Source: Robertmurraya siralis
Lineage (GTDB): Bacteria; Bacillota; Bacilli; Bacillales; Cytobacillaceae
Assembly (NCBI RefSeq): GCF_005502275.1
Contig: NZ_SWLZ01000001.1
Span: 248,001-312,000, forward strand
Length of the DNA: 64,000 bases
Reading direction: 5' to 3'
The notes under the pieces are model-generated. The model did not search any database. It worked only from the letters and a program-made list of their open reading frames with translations, and was not told the origin of the DNA. Positions 1 to 8,780 of the stretch are shown in pieces. The position numbers and the translations under genes were made by a program. Position 1 is the first letter of the stretch. Every line of letters begins with the position of its first letter.

Positions 1-53
1 AATAGATCGTCATAGCGTAATATATTATATGTGATCAAAGAGGGGTGAGACTG

Positions 54-797
54 TTGTTTGGCTTAATATTCATGGCAAAAAAGAAAAAGCAATCACTAGA
101 AGAAATTGTACAATCCATTCAGCAGGGTGATCATAGTTTAGAAAATGAATTGATCGAAACATATAAACCCTTTGTTGCAAAATCAGTATCATCTATTTGT
201 AAGCGGTATATTACAGAAACGGATGATGAATTTAGTATTGGATTAATAGCATTTAATGAAGCTATCCAAAAATATGACCCTTCCAAAGGAAGATCTCTTT
301 TGAGCTTTGCTGATATATTAATTAAGCGAAAAGTGATTGATTATATTCGTTCGCAGGCAAAATATAAAAATATAAGTCTTGAAATAAATGATGAATTCGA
401 AGAAGACAGTCAGCATTCATCGATAGAGGCTCAACTATCTATTGATGAATTTCATAGAAAAATGGAAGCAGAATATCGAAAAAGTGAAATTATTCAGTTT
501 GCCGGCATCTTACAACAATACGATCTCTCTTTTGATGAACTTGTAAAAAATTCGCCAAAGCATGCTGATGCTAGAAAAAATGCCATGAAAGTGGCGCAAA
601 CGCTAGTAGAACAAGCAGAACTTAAACAATATTTGCTTGAAAAAAAGAAACTGCCGATTAAGCAACTTGAAGAAACCGTTAAGGTAAGCAGAAAAACAAT
701 TGAAAGAAACCGTAAATACATTATAGCGATTTCCTTAATATTGCTCGGGGATTACTTATATTTAAGAGATTATATAAAAGGGGTGTTGGAAACGTGA
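54..797 (+). CDS. sigI: RNA polymerase sigma factor SigI
   Basis: Alternative sigma factor of the SigI family, which directs RNA polymerase to heat- and envelope-stress promoters and is held by the membrane anti-sigma factor RsgI. The protein has the family block KPFVAKSVSSICKRY and DEFSIGLIAFNEAI near the N-terminus (region 2) and a C-terminal helix-turn-helix-like stretch around VSRKTIERNRKYI. About 247 residues is normal for the family. I chose the TTG at 54 because GGGGTGA at 42-48 is properly spaced for it; an in-frame GTG at 45 overlaps that ribosome site, and ATG 72 is a further alternative. The stop overlaps the start of rsgI, so the pair is co-translated. Upstream DNA is cut by the window edge, so the promoter is not visible. 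Confidence 0.93.
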   Translation: MFGLIFMAKKKKQSLEEIVQSIQQGDHSLENELIETYKPFVAKSVSSICKRYITETDDEFSIGLIAFNEAIQKYDPSKGRSLLSFADILIKRKVIDYIRSQAKYKNISLEINDEFEEDSQHSSIEAQLSIDEFHRKMEAEYRKSEIIQFAGILQQYDLSFDELVKNSPKHADARKNAMKVAQTLVEQAELKQYLLEKKKLPIKQLEETVKVSRKTIERNRKYIIAISLILLGDYLYLRDYIKGVLET

Positions 798-1909
798 AAA
801 CGGGTATTATTATGGATAAAGATGGACGTTTTTTAACATTGCTAACCCCTGATGGTGAATTTTTAAAAGTTTCAAGCGATGGAGTGCATCATGACATAGG
901 TGACGAAATCCCGATCCCTGTTCTTGAGGAAGAAAAAAGCTCACCTTTTGCTTTTTGGCAAAGGTTAAAAAGAAAATCCGTTGTAGCATTGGCAATCGCT
1001 TGTTTATTTTTGCTCTTTGCCTTTTTTCCGTTAAATCAAAATCAAGTATATGCATATATGAGCATTGATGTGAATCCGAGCATAGAGCTTGGCTTTAATA
1101 AAAATTTAAAGGTAATTGAACTGATTCCTTATAATGAAGAGGGCAAGAAGATCATCGAAGAATTGGGAGACTGGAAGCTTAAAGGCATTCATGAGGTGGC
1201 AGACAGTATTTTAAATACAATTAAAAGCAAGGGCTATTTAAAAAAAGAGCAGGAGATTGTCATTAGTACAGTTCATATTGCTGAATCTAAACAAGAGGCT
1301 GATCAAGAAATTGAAAAGACCATTAGTGATTTAGAAAAAACAATTTCAGAAGAACATGCAAAAGTCACTTCTTATGAGGCTACTGTTAAAGAACGGGATC
1401 AGGCGATTGAAAATGGAGTTACGCCGGGGAAATTAATTTCAGAACAGAAAAAAACGACGACTAAAGAGATGAATCAAAGAAAAAAACCGAAAAAAGAATT
1501 TAAAAAAGAGCTAAAAGGAAATCGATCAAACTCAAAAACTCCGACTAGAAATGGAGAGGAAATTAAAAAAACTAAAGAGCAAAAAGTGATAAATAAAGAA
1601 ACAAAAAAACAAAATGAGAATGGATATAAGCAAGTTAAGGAAAAACAAAAGGAAAAAGGTAATTCTGCTCATAAAAGACAGTACAAAGAAAATGGCAAGA
1701 GTGAAAAGAGCAAGTTGCATAAAAATAATCAACAGCATCAACAGATGAAGAACAGCAAAAGCCAGCACAAAAATAATAAAAAGCATAATAATCAAAATAA
1801 GAATAAAAAGAACAATAATCAAAATAACCACCAAAATAAGAATAAAAAGCATAATAATCAGAAAAACAATAACCAAAAACAATTTATCAATGATAGGCAC
1901 TACCGTTGA
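794..1909 (+). CDS. rsgI: Anti-sigma-I factor RsgI
   Basis: Membrane-bound anti-sigma factor that sequesters SigI. The cytoplasmic N-terminal domain (about residues 1-55) begins MKTGIIMDKDGRFLTLLTPDGE. One membrane helix follows (about 63-84), then an external domain with the conserved YMSIDVNPSIELG block; RsgI proteins are known to self-cleave at the Asn-Pro of this motif. From about residue 210 to the end the chain is extremely rich in Lys, Asn and Gln and has low complexity, which is usual for the variable RsgI tail and may be a wall- or polymer-binding sensor. The GTG start overlaps the sigI stop by four bases. Confidence 0.92.
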   Translation: MKTGIIMDKDGRFLTLLTPDGEFLKVSSDGVHHDIGDEIPIPVLEEEKSSPFAFWQRLKRKSVVALAIACLFLLFAFFPLNQNQVYAYMSIDVNPSIELGFNKNLKVIELIPYNEEGKKIIEELGDWKLKGIHEVADSILNTIKSKGYLKKEQEIVISTVHIAESKQEADQEIEKTISDLEKTISEEHAKVTSYEATVKERDQAIENGVTPGKLISEQKKTTTKEMNQRKKPKKEFKKELKGNRSNSKTPTRNGEEIKKTKEQKVINKETKKQNENGYKQVKEKQKEKGNSAHKRQYKENGKSEKSKLHKNNQQHQQMKNSKSQHKNNKKHNNQNKNKKNNNQNNHQNKNKKHNNQKNNNQKQFINDRHYR

Positions 1910-1919
1910 ATTAAAAATG

Positions 1920-1942
1920 AGTCCGACAAAATTTGTCGGACT
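1920..1942. terminator. Bidirectional terminator between rsgI and SASP gene
   Basis: The arms AGTCCGACAA and TTGTCGGACT form a 10-bp stem with a 3-base loop between two convergent genes. The right side continues into a T-rich run. Confidence 0.75.
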
Positions 1943-1962
1943 TATTTCCATTTTATAAGTAC

Positions 1963-2160
1963 TTACTTTTGTTGACCAGAAAGTTGAGACTGCGCTTGCT
2001 TTACAAGTCTTTTTGTAATTTCTCCTCCAACAGATCCGTTGGCTCTTGATACGGTGTCAGAGCCAAGATTAACGCCAAATTCTTGCGCGATTTCATACTT
2101 AACCTGGTCCAAATATTGTTCAATTCCAGGAACTAATAATTTGTTGCTGCTTCTTGCCAT
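1963..2160 (-). CDS. Alpha/beta-type small acid-soluble spore protein
   Basis: Spore DNA-binding protein that protects the chromosome from UV and heat and is degraded at germination. The 65-residue product begins [17 protein letters not shown] and carries the germination-protease recognition region [10 protein letters not shown] and the family block [15 protein letters not shown]. The ATG at 2160 is chosen because AAAGGAG lies 9 bases before it; an upstream in-frame TTG (2169) directly abuts that ribosome site. It stands alone, convergent with rsgI. Expected expression is in the forespore under sigma G, but I did not identify the promoter. Confidence 0.95.
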   Translation of the reverse strand: MARSSNKLLVPGIEQYLDQVKYEIAQEFGVNLGSDTVSRANGSVGGEITKRLVKQAQSQLSGQQK

Positions 2161-2276
2161 TTTTCTCAACTCCTTTATTTTTTAAAACAAGGGATAAAAA
2201 CTCCTTGTAAAAATAGTATTCGAAATGGAATCAAATCCATGAGTGGTAAATTTGTCAAAAATCCTAAACGAGACAA

Positions 2277-2306
2277 AAAAGGAACTGAAGATTTTCAGTT
2301 CCTTTT
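2277..2306 (-). terminator. Terminator of glcDF
   Basis: The 13-bp arms AAAAGGAACTGAA and TTCAGTTCCTTTT enclose a GATT loop. On the minus strand the hairpin runs into a T tract, just beyond the glcF stop. Confidence 0.85.
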
Positions 2307-2321
2307 GGATAATATCTGTGA

Positions 2322-3644
2322 TTATTTTACAGCCTCCATTAATAAATCAACAATATGGACAGCACGCATTTTCTCATTTAAGCCTTCCCTTTCAATACCA
2401 AGCTTCATTTGTAGCAGACAACCTGGATTTGCCGTTACGACGGTGGACGCATGTGTTGCCTTTGTCTGCTCCATTTTGTAATCAAGAATTTGCATCGACA
2501 TTTCGGATTCAACAATATTATAAATTCCGGCGGAACCGCAGCAACGATCAGCATCCTTCATCTCTTTAAACTCAATGCCCTCGATCGCTTGTAAAAGTGC
2601 TCTCGGTGCTGCTGCTGTTTTCATTACATTGCGTAAGTGACAGGAATCCTGATAGGTCACAATTTGAAAAGGGAGCTCTAATTTAACTTTCTCATGGAAG
2701 CGTACTTCAAAAAGAATTTCCGTAATATCTTTGATTTTATTTTTAAAAGCTAATGCGCGCTCTTTCCATGCTGGATCGTCTTTTAAAAGATGATCATAAT
2801 CAACTAAAAATGCTCCACAGCCACCTGCGTTTGTAATAATATAATCAACATCCAAATCTTCAAATGCTTGAATGTTCTTTTTGGCAAGTTCCTTCGAACC
2901 ATTCTTTTCACCACTGTGTCCATGCAAAGCACCGCAGCAATTTTGACTCTCCGGGATGATGATTTCACAGCCAGCTAGCTGCAATAGCTTCATTGTTGCA
3001 TTATTGGTTTCAAGAAACATCGTGTCCATTAAACAGCCCGTAAAAAAGGCAACTTTTTTCGTCTCAGGTGCCTCGGCAGGTAAAAAACGTGGACGGTTTT
3101 TCATTTCTTTCATCGTAGGCACTTTCGGTAGGACACGTTCCATGGTTGCTAGGCTTTCAGGAAAAAGCTTCATAATTCCAGTGGCTCTAGCAACCTTTTG
3201 TAGTCCTGAACGCTGATAAAATCCTAGCAAACCGGTAAAATTTCTCATGCGATTTTGATGTGGAAATAGTCCTTCAAAAACCGCTTTTCTGACTGTTCTT
3301 ACAGGTAAGGAGTGCTTTTTATTTTGATTGATAATATCGCGGGCTTCCTCCAGCAAATGACCGTAGTTTACTCCAGATGGACAAACTGGTTCACAAGCTC
3401 GGCAGCCAAGACATTGATTTAGAGAGGTCTCAAAATCCTCATCTGGTTCAATTAAACCATCAACAACCGCTTTCATTAAGGCAATTCTTCCCCTTGGTGA
3501 ATGGGATTCTTTAAAGCCTGAAGTAATATAGGTGGGGCAACTAGGTAAACAGAAACCACAGCGCATACAATTTAATAATTCATCTTCATCCATGCGCTCC
3601 TTAAAGCGATCTTGGATTACTTGTTGTTCTTGCAAAGTTGTCAT
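2322..3644 (-). CDS. glcF: Glycolate oxidase iron-sulfur subunit GlcF
   Basis: Iron-sulfur subunit of membrane-associated glycolate oxidase, passing electrons from the flavin subunit GlcD towards quinone. Two [4Fe-4S] ferredoxin motifs are visible: Cys26, 29, 32, 36 and Cys78, 81, 84, 88. The C-terminal half has two CCG-type cysteine-rich domains (NCCGALHGHSGE and DRCCGSAGIYN). Its 440 residues fit the family. The start overlaps the glcD stop by four bases, so the two are translationally coupled. The lutA product in this window is a shorter relative of the same CCG-domain superfamily. Confidence 0.93.
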   Translation of the reverse strand: MTTLQEQQVIQDRFKERMDEDELLNCMRCGFCLPSCPTYITSGFKESHSPRGRIALMKAVVDGLIEPDEDFETSLNQCLGCRACEPVCPSGVNYGHLLEEARDIINQNKKHSLPVRTVRKAVFEGLFPHQNRMRNFTGLLGFYQRSGLQKVARATGIMKLFPESLATMERVLPKVPTMKEMKNRPRFLPAEAPETKKVAFFTGCLMDTMFLETNNATMKLLQLAGCEIIIPESQNCCGALHGHSGEKNGSKELAKKNIQAFEDLDVDYIITNAGGCGAFLVDYDHLLKDDPAWKERALAFKNKIKDITEILFEVRFHEKVKLELPFQIVTYQDSCHLRNVMKTAAAPRALLQAIEGIEFKEMKDADRCCGSAGIYNIVESEMSMQILDYKMEQTKATHASTVVTANPGCLLQMKLGIEREGLNEKMRAVHIVDLLMEAVK

Positions 3645-5053
3645 TGTCCAATCACCACACGTTTTCTGCTATCCTTGGCAAATATTTTTCCAGGATTCAT
3701 AATATTGTTTGGATCAAGAGCTGTTTTTATCGCCTTCATTGCTGCAATACCTTCTTGACCAAGTTTTAATTCTAAATAAGGAGCTTTCATAATGCCGACG
3801 CCGTGCTCTCCTGTAATGGTTCCTCCAAGTTCGATTGCTTTTTCGAATATTTCTTCAAATGCCTTTTCCACTCTTTCCATTTCTTCCTTGTTACGAGCAT
3901 CAGTTGGAACAGTAGGGTGGAGATTCCCATCTCCTGCGTGTCCGAACGTACAAATATTCAATTGATATTTCTCGGCAATTTCATTAATCGCCTTAACCAT
4001 GTTCGCAACTTGTGAACGAGGAACAGTCGCATCCTCGAGAATAGTCGTTGGCTTTAAGCGGGCTAATGCAGAAAGAGCAGCTCTGCGAGCGGTTGTTAAC
4101 GCTTCTGCTTCAGCTTTTGTTTTCGCGATTTGCACCGATACGGCATTCTCTTCAGTACAAAGATCAGCAATCTTTTTAATGTCTCTTTCGACAACCTCAG
4201 GAGCTCCGTCCTGTTCGATTAATAAGACGGCTTTTGCGTCCGTAGGAAGTCCAATTTTTGCATAATCCTCTACGACTTTCAGTGTCGCTTGATCTAAAAA
4301 TTCAAGAGTGGCTGGAATGATTTTATTCGCTATGATTTTCGAAACGGTTGTAGCTGCTGCTTCAAGGTCTTCATATAAGGCAAGCATTGTTTTTTTTGTC
4401 TCTGGAATCGGGACAAGCTTTAAAGTTGCTTCCGTAACGATTCCCAGAGTGCCTTCTGAACCAACATACAATCTGGTGAAATCGTATCCCGCTACATCTT
4501 TGGCAAGTTTTCCACCAGTTCTGATAATGCTCCCGTTAGCAAGTACAATTTCAAGTGCAATGACATAATCGCGAGTGACTCCATATTTTAATCCGCGTAG
4601 TCCGCCTGAGTTTTCATTTATATTGCCTCCAATTGTTGATGTTTTCATCGAACCAGGATCAGGAGGGAAGAACAGGCCTTTTGCTTCCACTGCATTGATT
4701 AAATCAAGGGTGATAACACCGGGCTGAACTGTTGCAGTTAAATTTTCTTCATCGATTTCTAAAATTTCGTTCATGTGTTTAAAAAGAAACACCAATCCAC
4801 CTTCAGTAGGACATGTACCGCCGCATAAATTTGAACCTGCACCTCGTGGTACAACAGGAATATGATGTTCATTACAAACTTTCACAAGCTCAGCAACTTC
4901 CTCAGTATTTCTAGGACTTACTACCCCATCGGGGAGGGCCTGAAAATTTGGTGTTGCATCATAAGAATAAGTCAGTCTTCCTACTTTGCTATCATCAAAG
5001 TTTTCGGTACCTACAATAGAGATGATCCTTTCCTTTATTTGTTCGTTAATCAT
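3641..5053 (-). CDS. glcD: Glycolate oxidase FAD-linked subunit GlcD
   Basis: FAD-dependent oxidase subunit that oxidises glycolate to glyoxylate and feeds electrons to GlcF. The N-terminal PCMH-type FAD domain shows PRGAGSNLCGGTCP, PPDPGSMKTSTIGGNINENSGG and VGSEGTLGIVTEATLKL. The C-terminal FAD-oxidase domain includes CTFGHAGDGNLHP and TGEHGVG. Length 470 is typical. GGGGGAAATG precedes the ATG. Downstream is glcF and upstream, same strand, a CdaR-type regulator, an arrangement known from Bacillus subtilis ysfB-glcD-glcF. A cre-like site lies shortly before the start. D-lactate dehydrogenases are close relatives, but the paired GlcF and regulator favour glycolate. Confidence 0.92.
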   Translation of the reverse strand: MINEQIKERIISIVGTENFDDSKVGRLTYSYDATPNFQALPDGVVSPRNTEEVAELVKVCNEHHIPVVPRGAGSNLCGGTCPTEGGLVFLFKHMNEILEIDEENLTATVQPGVITLDLINAVEAKGLFFPPDPGSMKTSTIGGNINENSGGLRGLKYGVTRDYVIALEIVLANGSIIRTGGKLAKDVAGYDFTRLYVGSEGTLGIVTEATLKLVPIPETKKTMLALYEDLEAAATTVSKIIANKIIPATLEFLDQATLKVVEDYAKIGLPTDAKAVLLIEQDGAPEVVERDIKKIADLCTEENAVSVQIAKTKAEAEALTTARRAALSALARLKPTTILEDATVPRSQVANMVKAINEIAEKYQLNICTFGHAGDGNLHPTVPTDARNKEEMERVEKAFEEIFEKAIELGGTITGEHGVGIMKAPYLELKLGQEGIAAMKAIKTALDPNNIMNPGKIFAKDSRKRVVIGQ

Positions 5054-5084
5054 AAATGCATTTCCCCCGTCATTTTATTTGCCT

Positions 5085-5098
5085 TTAAAACGCTTACA
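5085..5098. promoter_or_regulatory. cre-like site upstream of glcD
   Basis: TTAAAACGCTTACA differs from the CcpA consensus TGWAANCGNTNWCA at one position. It lies about 32-45 bases before the glcD start, consistent with carbon catabolite control. Assignment is by pattern only. Confidence 0.5.
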
Positions 5099-5243
5099 GT
5101 ATAGTCGTAATATTACTTACTCACTATAAGTATAAAAAATAAAGGGGAAATCTTCTATGTATATTTATATAAAAAATATTGATATTATATCCTTATTTTT
5201 GTCTATATATCTATATGATCGTTTTGCCCAGTTTTTAGCATTG

Positions 5244-6350
5244 TCATGATTGGTTTTCTAAAAATTGAAGTGCTAAATAAAGGACAAATAGATCATCGAT
5301 ATTGCGAGGATTCAATTTCGTTAGATCCGTGATTTTTTTAAGGCGGTAATGGAGTGTATTAATGTGAATATGTAAAGCCTCAGCCGTATTTTTTAAGGAG
5401 AAATGGTGCTCAATTAGTTTTTTTAAAGTAAGTATTAGCTCCTCTTCAGTCAGTAGCGCTTTTATCGTTCTCTTAACGAAATCATCTCTCGTTTGCTGAC
5501 TGATTTCATCGAGAATCATATCTAAAGCGAGATCTTCATCAAAAACAACTTCACGCTTTGTTTTACACGCATTTAAAGCTCTAATTGCTTGTTGATAGGA
5601 ATTTTGAATATGCAGTGGTGAAACGGCTAATCCGACCCCGACAGAAACATCTGTGTGCAAACAATCTACTAAAAATTGATGAAAACGCTTCGCTTTTTCT
5701 CGACTGTAATCTTGCTTTTGTTTTTGTGGGGTAAGCAGGTAAATGATGCGATTATTTCCCCATCTTGAAATGATTTCAAAATGCCCCTTTTCCTGCCAAG
5801 ATAAAATCGATAACCAGACATCACGGTGGAGAAATGAAGGATCCTGCGTAACTTCTGCAATCATTACTTGGCGATTGATGTTCATGTCGATATCAAGAAG
5901 ATGAGCTCTATCCAGGAAATTTTCGTTCCATTCTTTTAAATATAGCCAATCAAGAAGAAACGCCTCCATTGAACGGGATTGCCAATCAAACTGTTCTGTA
6001 TAATAGCTTTCACTAATAAGAAGCTCGGTCATTTTGCGGATGATTTCACCAAAAGGAGATATGGCTTCAGGTGTGCCGGTAATACCGATAACGCCAACTA
6101 CGTTGCCTTGAAAAAAAATGGGTAAATTAATCCCGGCTTTCACTCCTTTTAAGATCGCTTGATCGGCCTCTGAAATAATAAGTTTTTCCTTTCTTTGCGA
6201 GGCAATTAACGCCCCTTCATGAAATGAATTTACTCTTTTTGGATCAGTGCTTGCGATAATCATTCCGGTTGTGTCGACGACAATAATGTCCTCGTCTAAT
6301 AATCTTCGCACCTCTGAAACGATCTTATCTGCTAGTTCTTTATAGAGCAT
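5244..6350 (-). CDS. CdaR/PucR-family regulator, probably of glcDF
   Basis: Transcription activator of the sugar-diacid regulator type. The N-terminal diacid-recognition domain covers about residues 1-130 (DIIVVDTTGMIIASTDP, GINLPIFFQGNVVGVIGITG). A degenerate GGDEF-like linker follows, and the C-terminus is a PucR helix-turn-helix: LKNTAEALHIHINTLHYRLK. Length 368 is normal. It is transcribed in the same direction as glcDF with a 190-base gap. Location suggests that it senses glycolate or a related acid and activates glcDF; that ligand is an inference. Bacillus subtilis YsfB occupies the same place. Confidence 0.88.
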   Translation of the reverse strand: MLYKELADKIVSEVRRLLDEDIIVVDTTGMIIASTDPKRVNSFHEGALIASQRKEKLIISEADQAILKGVKAGINLPIFFQGNVVGVIGITGTPEAISPFGEIIRKMTELLISESYYTEQFDWQSRSMEAFLLDWLYLKEWNENFLDRAHLLDIDMNINRQVMIAEVTQDPSFLHRDVWLSILSWQEKGHFEIISRWGNNRIIYLLTPQKQKQDYSREKAKRFHQFLVDCLHTDVSVGVGLAVSPLHIQNSYQQAIRALNACKTKREVVFDEDLALDMILDEISQQTRDDFVKRTIKALLTEEELILTLKKLIEHHFSLKNTAEALHIHINTLHYRLKKITDLTKLNPRNIDDLFVLYLALQFLENQS

Positions 6351-6572
6351 TATTTTCGCCTCCTTTTCATTAAGTATAATCGATTTCGTTTATGAGGGGA
6401 GAATATTTAACAAGTGTGGAGTGGAAGCTGCCTTGAATTTACCAAACAAAATTTTCGTAAAAGCTTTAAATATAGAACAAATTTCTTTATGATAGGGGAA
6501 TAGATCATGAGATAATGAAACTAGTCGAATTCAAAAGTGAAATGGACTAAATTAGGCAAAGAGGAACATAAA

Positions 6573-7928
6573 ATGTGGACAAATGTTAAAAGCTTTCTTA
6601 AAAAACGAACACCAGCACAAGTAATTGTCGGTTATTATGCGTTGGCGATCACAGTCTCAGTTTTCTTGCTGCGGATTCCAGCAGTGCATAAGAATGGAGT
6701 AGAAATTCCTTTCATTGATTCCGTATTCACTGCGGTGAGCGCTGTCAGTGTAACAGGTTTAACGGTCATTAATATTTCCGAGACATATAGTGTGTTTGGA
6801 ATTTTCGTATTAATGGCGATCCTCCAATTTGGTGGTATAGGGGTCATGACGTTAGGAACTTTTTTTTGGCTCTTGCTTGGACGTAAGATTGGCTTAAAAG
6901 AACGCCGTTTGATTATGGTCGACCAAAATCAAACGAGTCTAGCCGGGCTTGTTAATTTGATTAAAGATATTTTAAAAATCATCCTTTTGATTGAATTAAT
7001 TGGAACACTTATTTTAGGGATATATTTCCTGAATTATTATTCAAACTGGCAGGATGCTTTTTTTCATGGTCTTTTTGCATCGATCAGTGCGACCACAAAT
7101 GGTGGATTTGATATCACTGGTCAATCGCTTGAACCATACGCAAATGATTATTTTGTCCAGTTGATTAATATTATTTTAATCACCCTTGGTGCGATTGGTT
7201 TTCCAGTTCTAATTGAAGTGAAACAGTTTTTAATAAAAAAGGAAAGTCAACAGGCATTTCGATTTTCCCTATTTACAAAATTGACTTCAATAACATTCCT
7301 TGCTCTTCTTGTATTTGGAACAGTGGTGATTTTACTGTTAGAGTGGCGTCATGCCTTTGCAAATGAAACATGGCATAAATCATTTTTCTATGCCCTGTTT
7401 CAATCTGCTTCAACAAGAAGTGGCGGGCTGGCGACGATTGATGTTAGCAATTTCTCACAAGCAACCTTAATCGTTATGAGTGGTTTGATGTTTATCGGGG
7501 CTTCACCAAGCTCGGTTGGAGGAGGCATTAGAACGACAACTTTTGCTTTAAATATTCTTTATTTATGGCATTTTGCTAAGGGAAATCGCCATATTAAAAT
7601 TTTTCGCAGAGAGTTGCATGAAGATGACATCCGCAAGTCATTAGCCGTAACGATGCTTGCTTTTGCCCTATGTACGACTTCCCTTGTTGCTTTATCCATA
7701 TCAGAAGATCATTCCTTGATGGAGCTTATGTTTGAAATATGTTCGGCATTTGGTACAACCGGTTTTTCGATGGGAATCACATCGGAGTTATCCTCATTTG
7801 GAAAAATTGTTATTATGATCTTAATGTTTATCGGTCGAATTGGACTTCTTTCTTTCCTTTTTATGATCGGTGGGAAGGAAGAAAAAACAAACTATCATTA
7901 TCCAAAAGAAAGAGTTATTATTGGGTAA
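6573..7928 (+). CDS. TrkH/KtrB-family potassium uptake channel subunit
   Basis: Membrane subunit of a Ktr-type potassium transporter. The four P-loops of the family are recognisable in order: VSVTGLTVIN, SATTNGGFDITG, SASTRSGGLAT and SAFGTTGFSMG, each around a selectivity-filter glycine. Its 451 residues match KtrB and KtrD of Bacillus. ATG 6573 is preceded by GAGGAA six bases away; a GTG at 6537 in the same frame is possible but has no comparable ribosome site. No cytoplasmic KtrA/KtrC gene lies nearby, so the gating partner must be encoded elsewhere, as for ktrD in Bacillus subtilis. I saw no c-di-AMP riboswitch in the short upstream gap. Confidence 0.9.
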   Translation: MWTNVKSFLKKRTPAQVIVGYYALAITVSVFLLRIPAVHKNGVEIPFIDSVFTAVSAVSVTGLTVINISETYSVFGIFVLMAILQFGGIGVMTLGTFFWLLLGRKIGLKERRLIMVDQNQTSLAGLVNLIKDILKIILLIELIGTLILGIYFLNYYSNWQDAFFHGLFASISATTNGGFDITGQSLEPYANDYFVQLINIILITLGAIGFPVLIEVKQFLIKKESQQAFRFSLFTKLTSITFLALLVFGTVVILLLEWRHAFANETWHKSFFYALFQSASTRSGGLATIDVSNFSQATLIVMSGLMFIGASPSSVGGGIRTTTFALNILYLWHFAKGNRHIKIFRRELHEDDIRKSLAVTMLAFALCTTSLVALSISEDHSLMELMFEICSAFGTTGFSMGITSELSSFGKIVIMILMFIGRIGLLSFLFMIGGKEEKTNYHYPKERVIIG

Positions 7929-7998
7929 AAAACCTAATCTTTTCCGTGATTGACATCTTTTGTAGGATGCATAAATGGAAAAGCATTAGGTTTTTTTT
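7926..7998 (+). terminator. Probable ktr terminator formed within the convergent gene
   Basis: AACCTAATCTTTTCC at about 7929-7943 pairs, with one bulged base, with GGAAAAGCATTAGGTT at about 7978-7993, followed by eight or more T. The loop is about 34 bases. The hairpin overlaps the last codons of the minus-strand gene at 7934-8269. Confidence 0.55.
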
Positions 7999-8269
7999 TG
8001 CTTTCAATTAACTCTCTGTTTTCTCGAGTATTCCAACCAATATCATTTGTCGGATGAACCCACTCTTCACCAGACATGATTGCCGGATCGATTTCATCGC
8101 TCCACTGCTCAAGTGGGGAATTGGCAGATGAATATTGACTATCACCGATGACCACACCAAAATCATTTACAAATGGTCGCTTCATTTTCATATTTGTATC
8201 TTTAAAATCGGGTGAATCAATTTGATGAGGCATTGTTTCATCAACCGTAATTTTTTTTAGCTTCTTCAT
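7934..8269 (-). CDS. DUF3905-like conserved protein
   Basis: Soluble 111-residue protein of unknown function, found in Bacillus relatives; I assign it to DUF3905 from memory of the WVHPTNDIGWNTRENRELI block and not from a search. The chain is acidic, rich in Trp, Asp and Pro, with no membrane segment or signal peptide. AAAAAGGAGTGATAACA precedes ATG 8269, which I take as the start rather than the upstream GTG overlapping the ribosome site. It is convergent with the ktr gene and shares a terminator-like hairpin with it. Confidence 0.75.
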   Translation of the reverse strand: MKKLKKITVDETMPHQIDSPDFKDTNMKMKRPFVNDFGVVIGDSQYSSANSPLEQWSDEIDPAIMSGEEWVHPTNDIGWNTRENRELIESKKKPNAFPFMHPTKDVNHGKD

Positions 8270-8441
8270 TGTTATCACTCCTTTTTTAGGTACAAATTTA
8301 ATTTTTCCAAAGGACAGTTCGATTATCGATGAAATAAAAGGGAGTGTATTGTGAAAATCTTTGTAAATAATATTGTATAAGGAACGTATTAATGACAGCG
8401 TTTCCTAACAATGAGCGGAGATTTCATGAGGAGGATGCAAA

Positions 8442-8609
8442 ATGGCAAAAAGAAAAGCAGAGTTTGATGCTGTAGCAAAACATAGTAGAACACCAAAGAA
8501 AAATATAGAAGAAGCAGAGTTTTCTGCTGAATTTGCTCATGGTGAAAATGAAATGAAGGGTTTTAATCGTAATGCTAAGAAAGGGCGAAAGGGGAAAAAA
8601 AATGAGTAA
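8442..8609 (+). CDS. Small basic SASP-like protein, first of a pair
   Basis: A 55-residue Lys-rich product, MAKRKAEFDAVAKHS at the start, with the segment AEFSAEFAHGE. That segment resembles the EFGTEFASE germination-protease motif of gamma-type SASPs, so I suggest a minor spore protein; this is motif-level inference only. GAGGATGC precedes the ATG. The gene overlaps the next one by eight bases, and both end at a shared terminator. Confidence 0.65.
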   Translation: MAKRKAEFDAVAKHSRTPKKNIEEAEFSAEFAHGENEMKGFNRNAKKGRKGKKNE

Positions 8610-8742
8610 GAAAAAAGAAGAGGCTGCAAGCCGTGTTGAATTTGGAAATGAATTTGGCGATTTGAATGCCGCCAAACATCATGAGATCCCGTTTGCCAGT
8701 AAAGAAAAGAAGGATGTTTCAAGTAAAAAGAAAAAATGTTAA
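8602..8742 (+). CDS. Small basic SASP-like protein, second of a pair
   Basis: A 46-residue Lys-rich product beginning MSKKKEEAASRVEFGNEFGD. The VEFGNEFGD segment parallels AEFSAEFAH of the preceding gene and the gamma-SASP cleavage motif. AAAGGGG lies seven bases before the ATG, inside the end of the first gene. The reading frame ends KKKKC followed by a strong terminator. Probably a spore protein of unknown role. Confidence 0.62.
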   Translation: MSKKKEEAASRVEFGNEFGDLNAAKHHEIPFASKEKKDVSSKKKKC

Positions 8743-8772
8743 AAACACACGGTCGATTGGACCGTGTGTTTT
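8742..8772. terminator. Bidirectional terminator after the small spore-type genes
   Basis: The perfect 13-bp arms AAAACACACGGTC and GACCGTGTGTTTT enclose a 5-base loop. It serves the plus-strand small genes and the convergent radical SAM gene. Confidence 0.88.
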
Positions 8773-8780
8773 GTAAAGAA

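Noticed and set aside
1532-1951. 139-codon minus-strand frame, very hydrophobic
   Set aside because: It is the antisense of the Lys/Asn-rich RsgI tail; no ribosome site, and the composition is a by-product.
6351-6572. c-di-AMP riboswitch before the potassium channel gene
   Set aside because: The gap is short and shows neither the expected stems nor a terminator.
7739-8011. 90-codon plus-strand frame
   Set aside because: It is a shifted reading of the potassium channel gene and its terminator.
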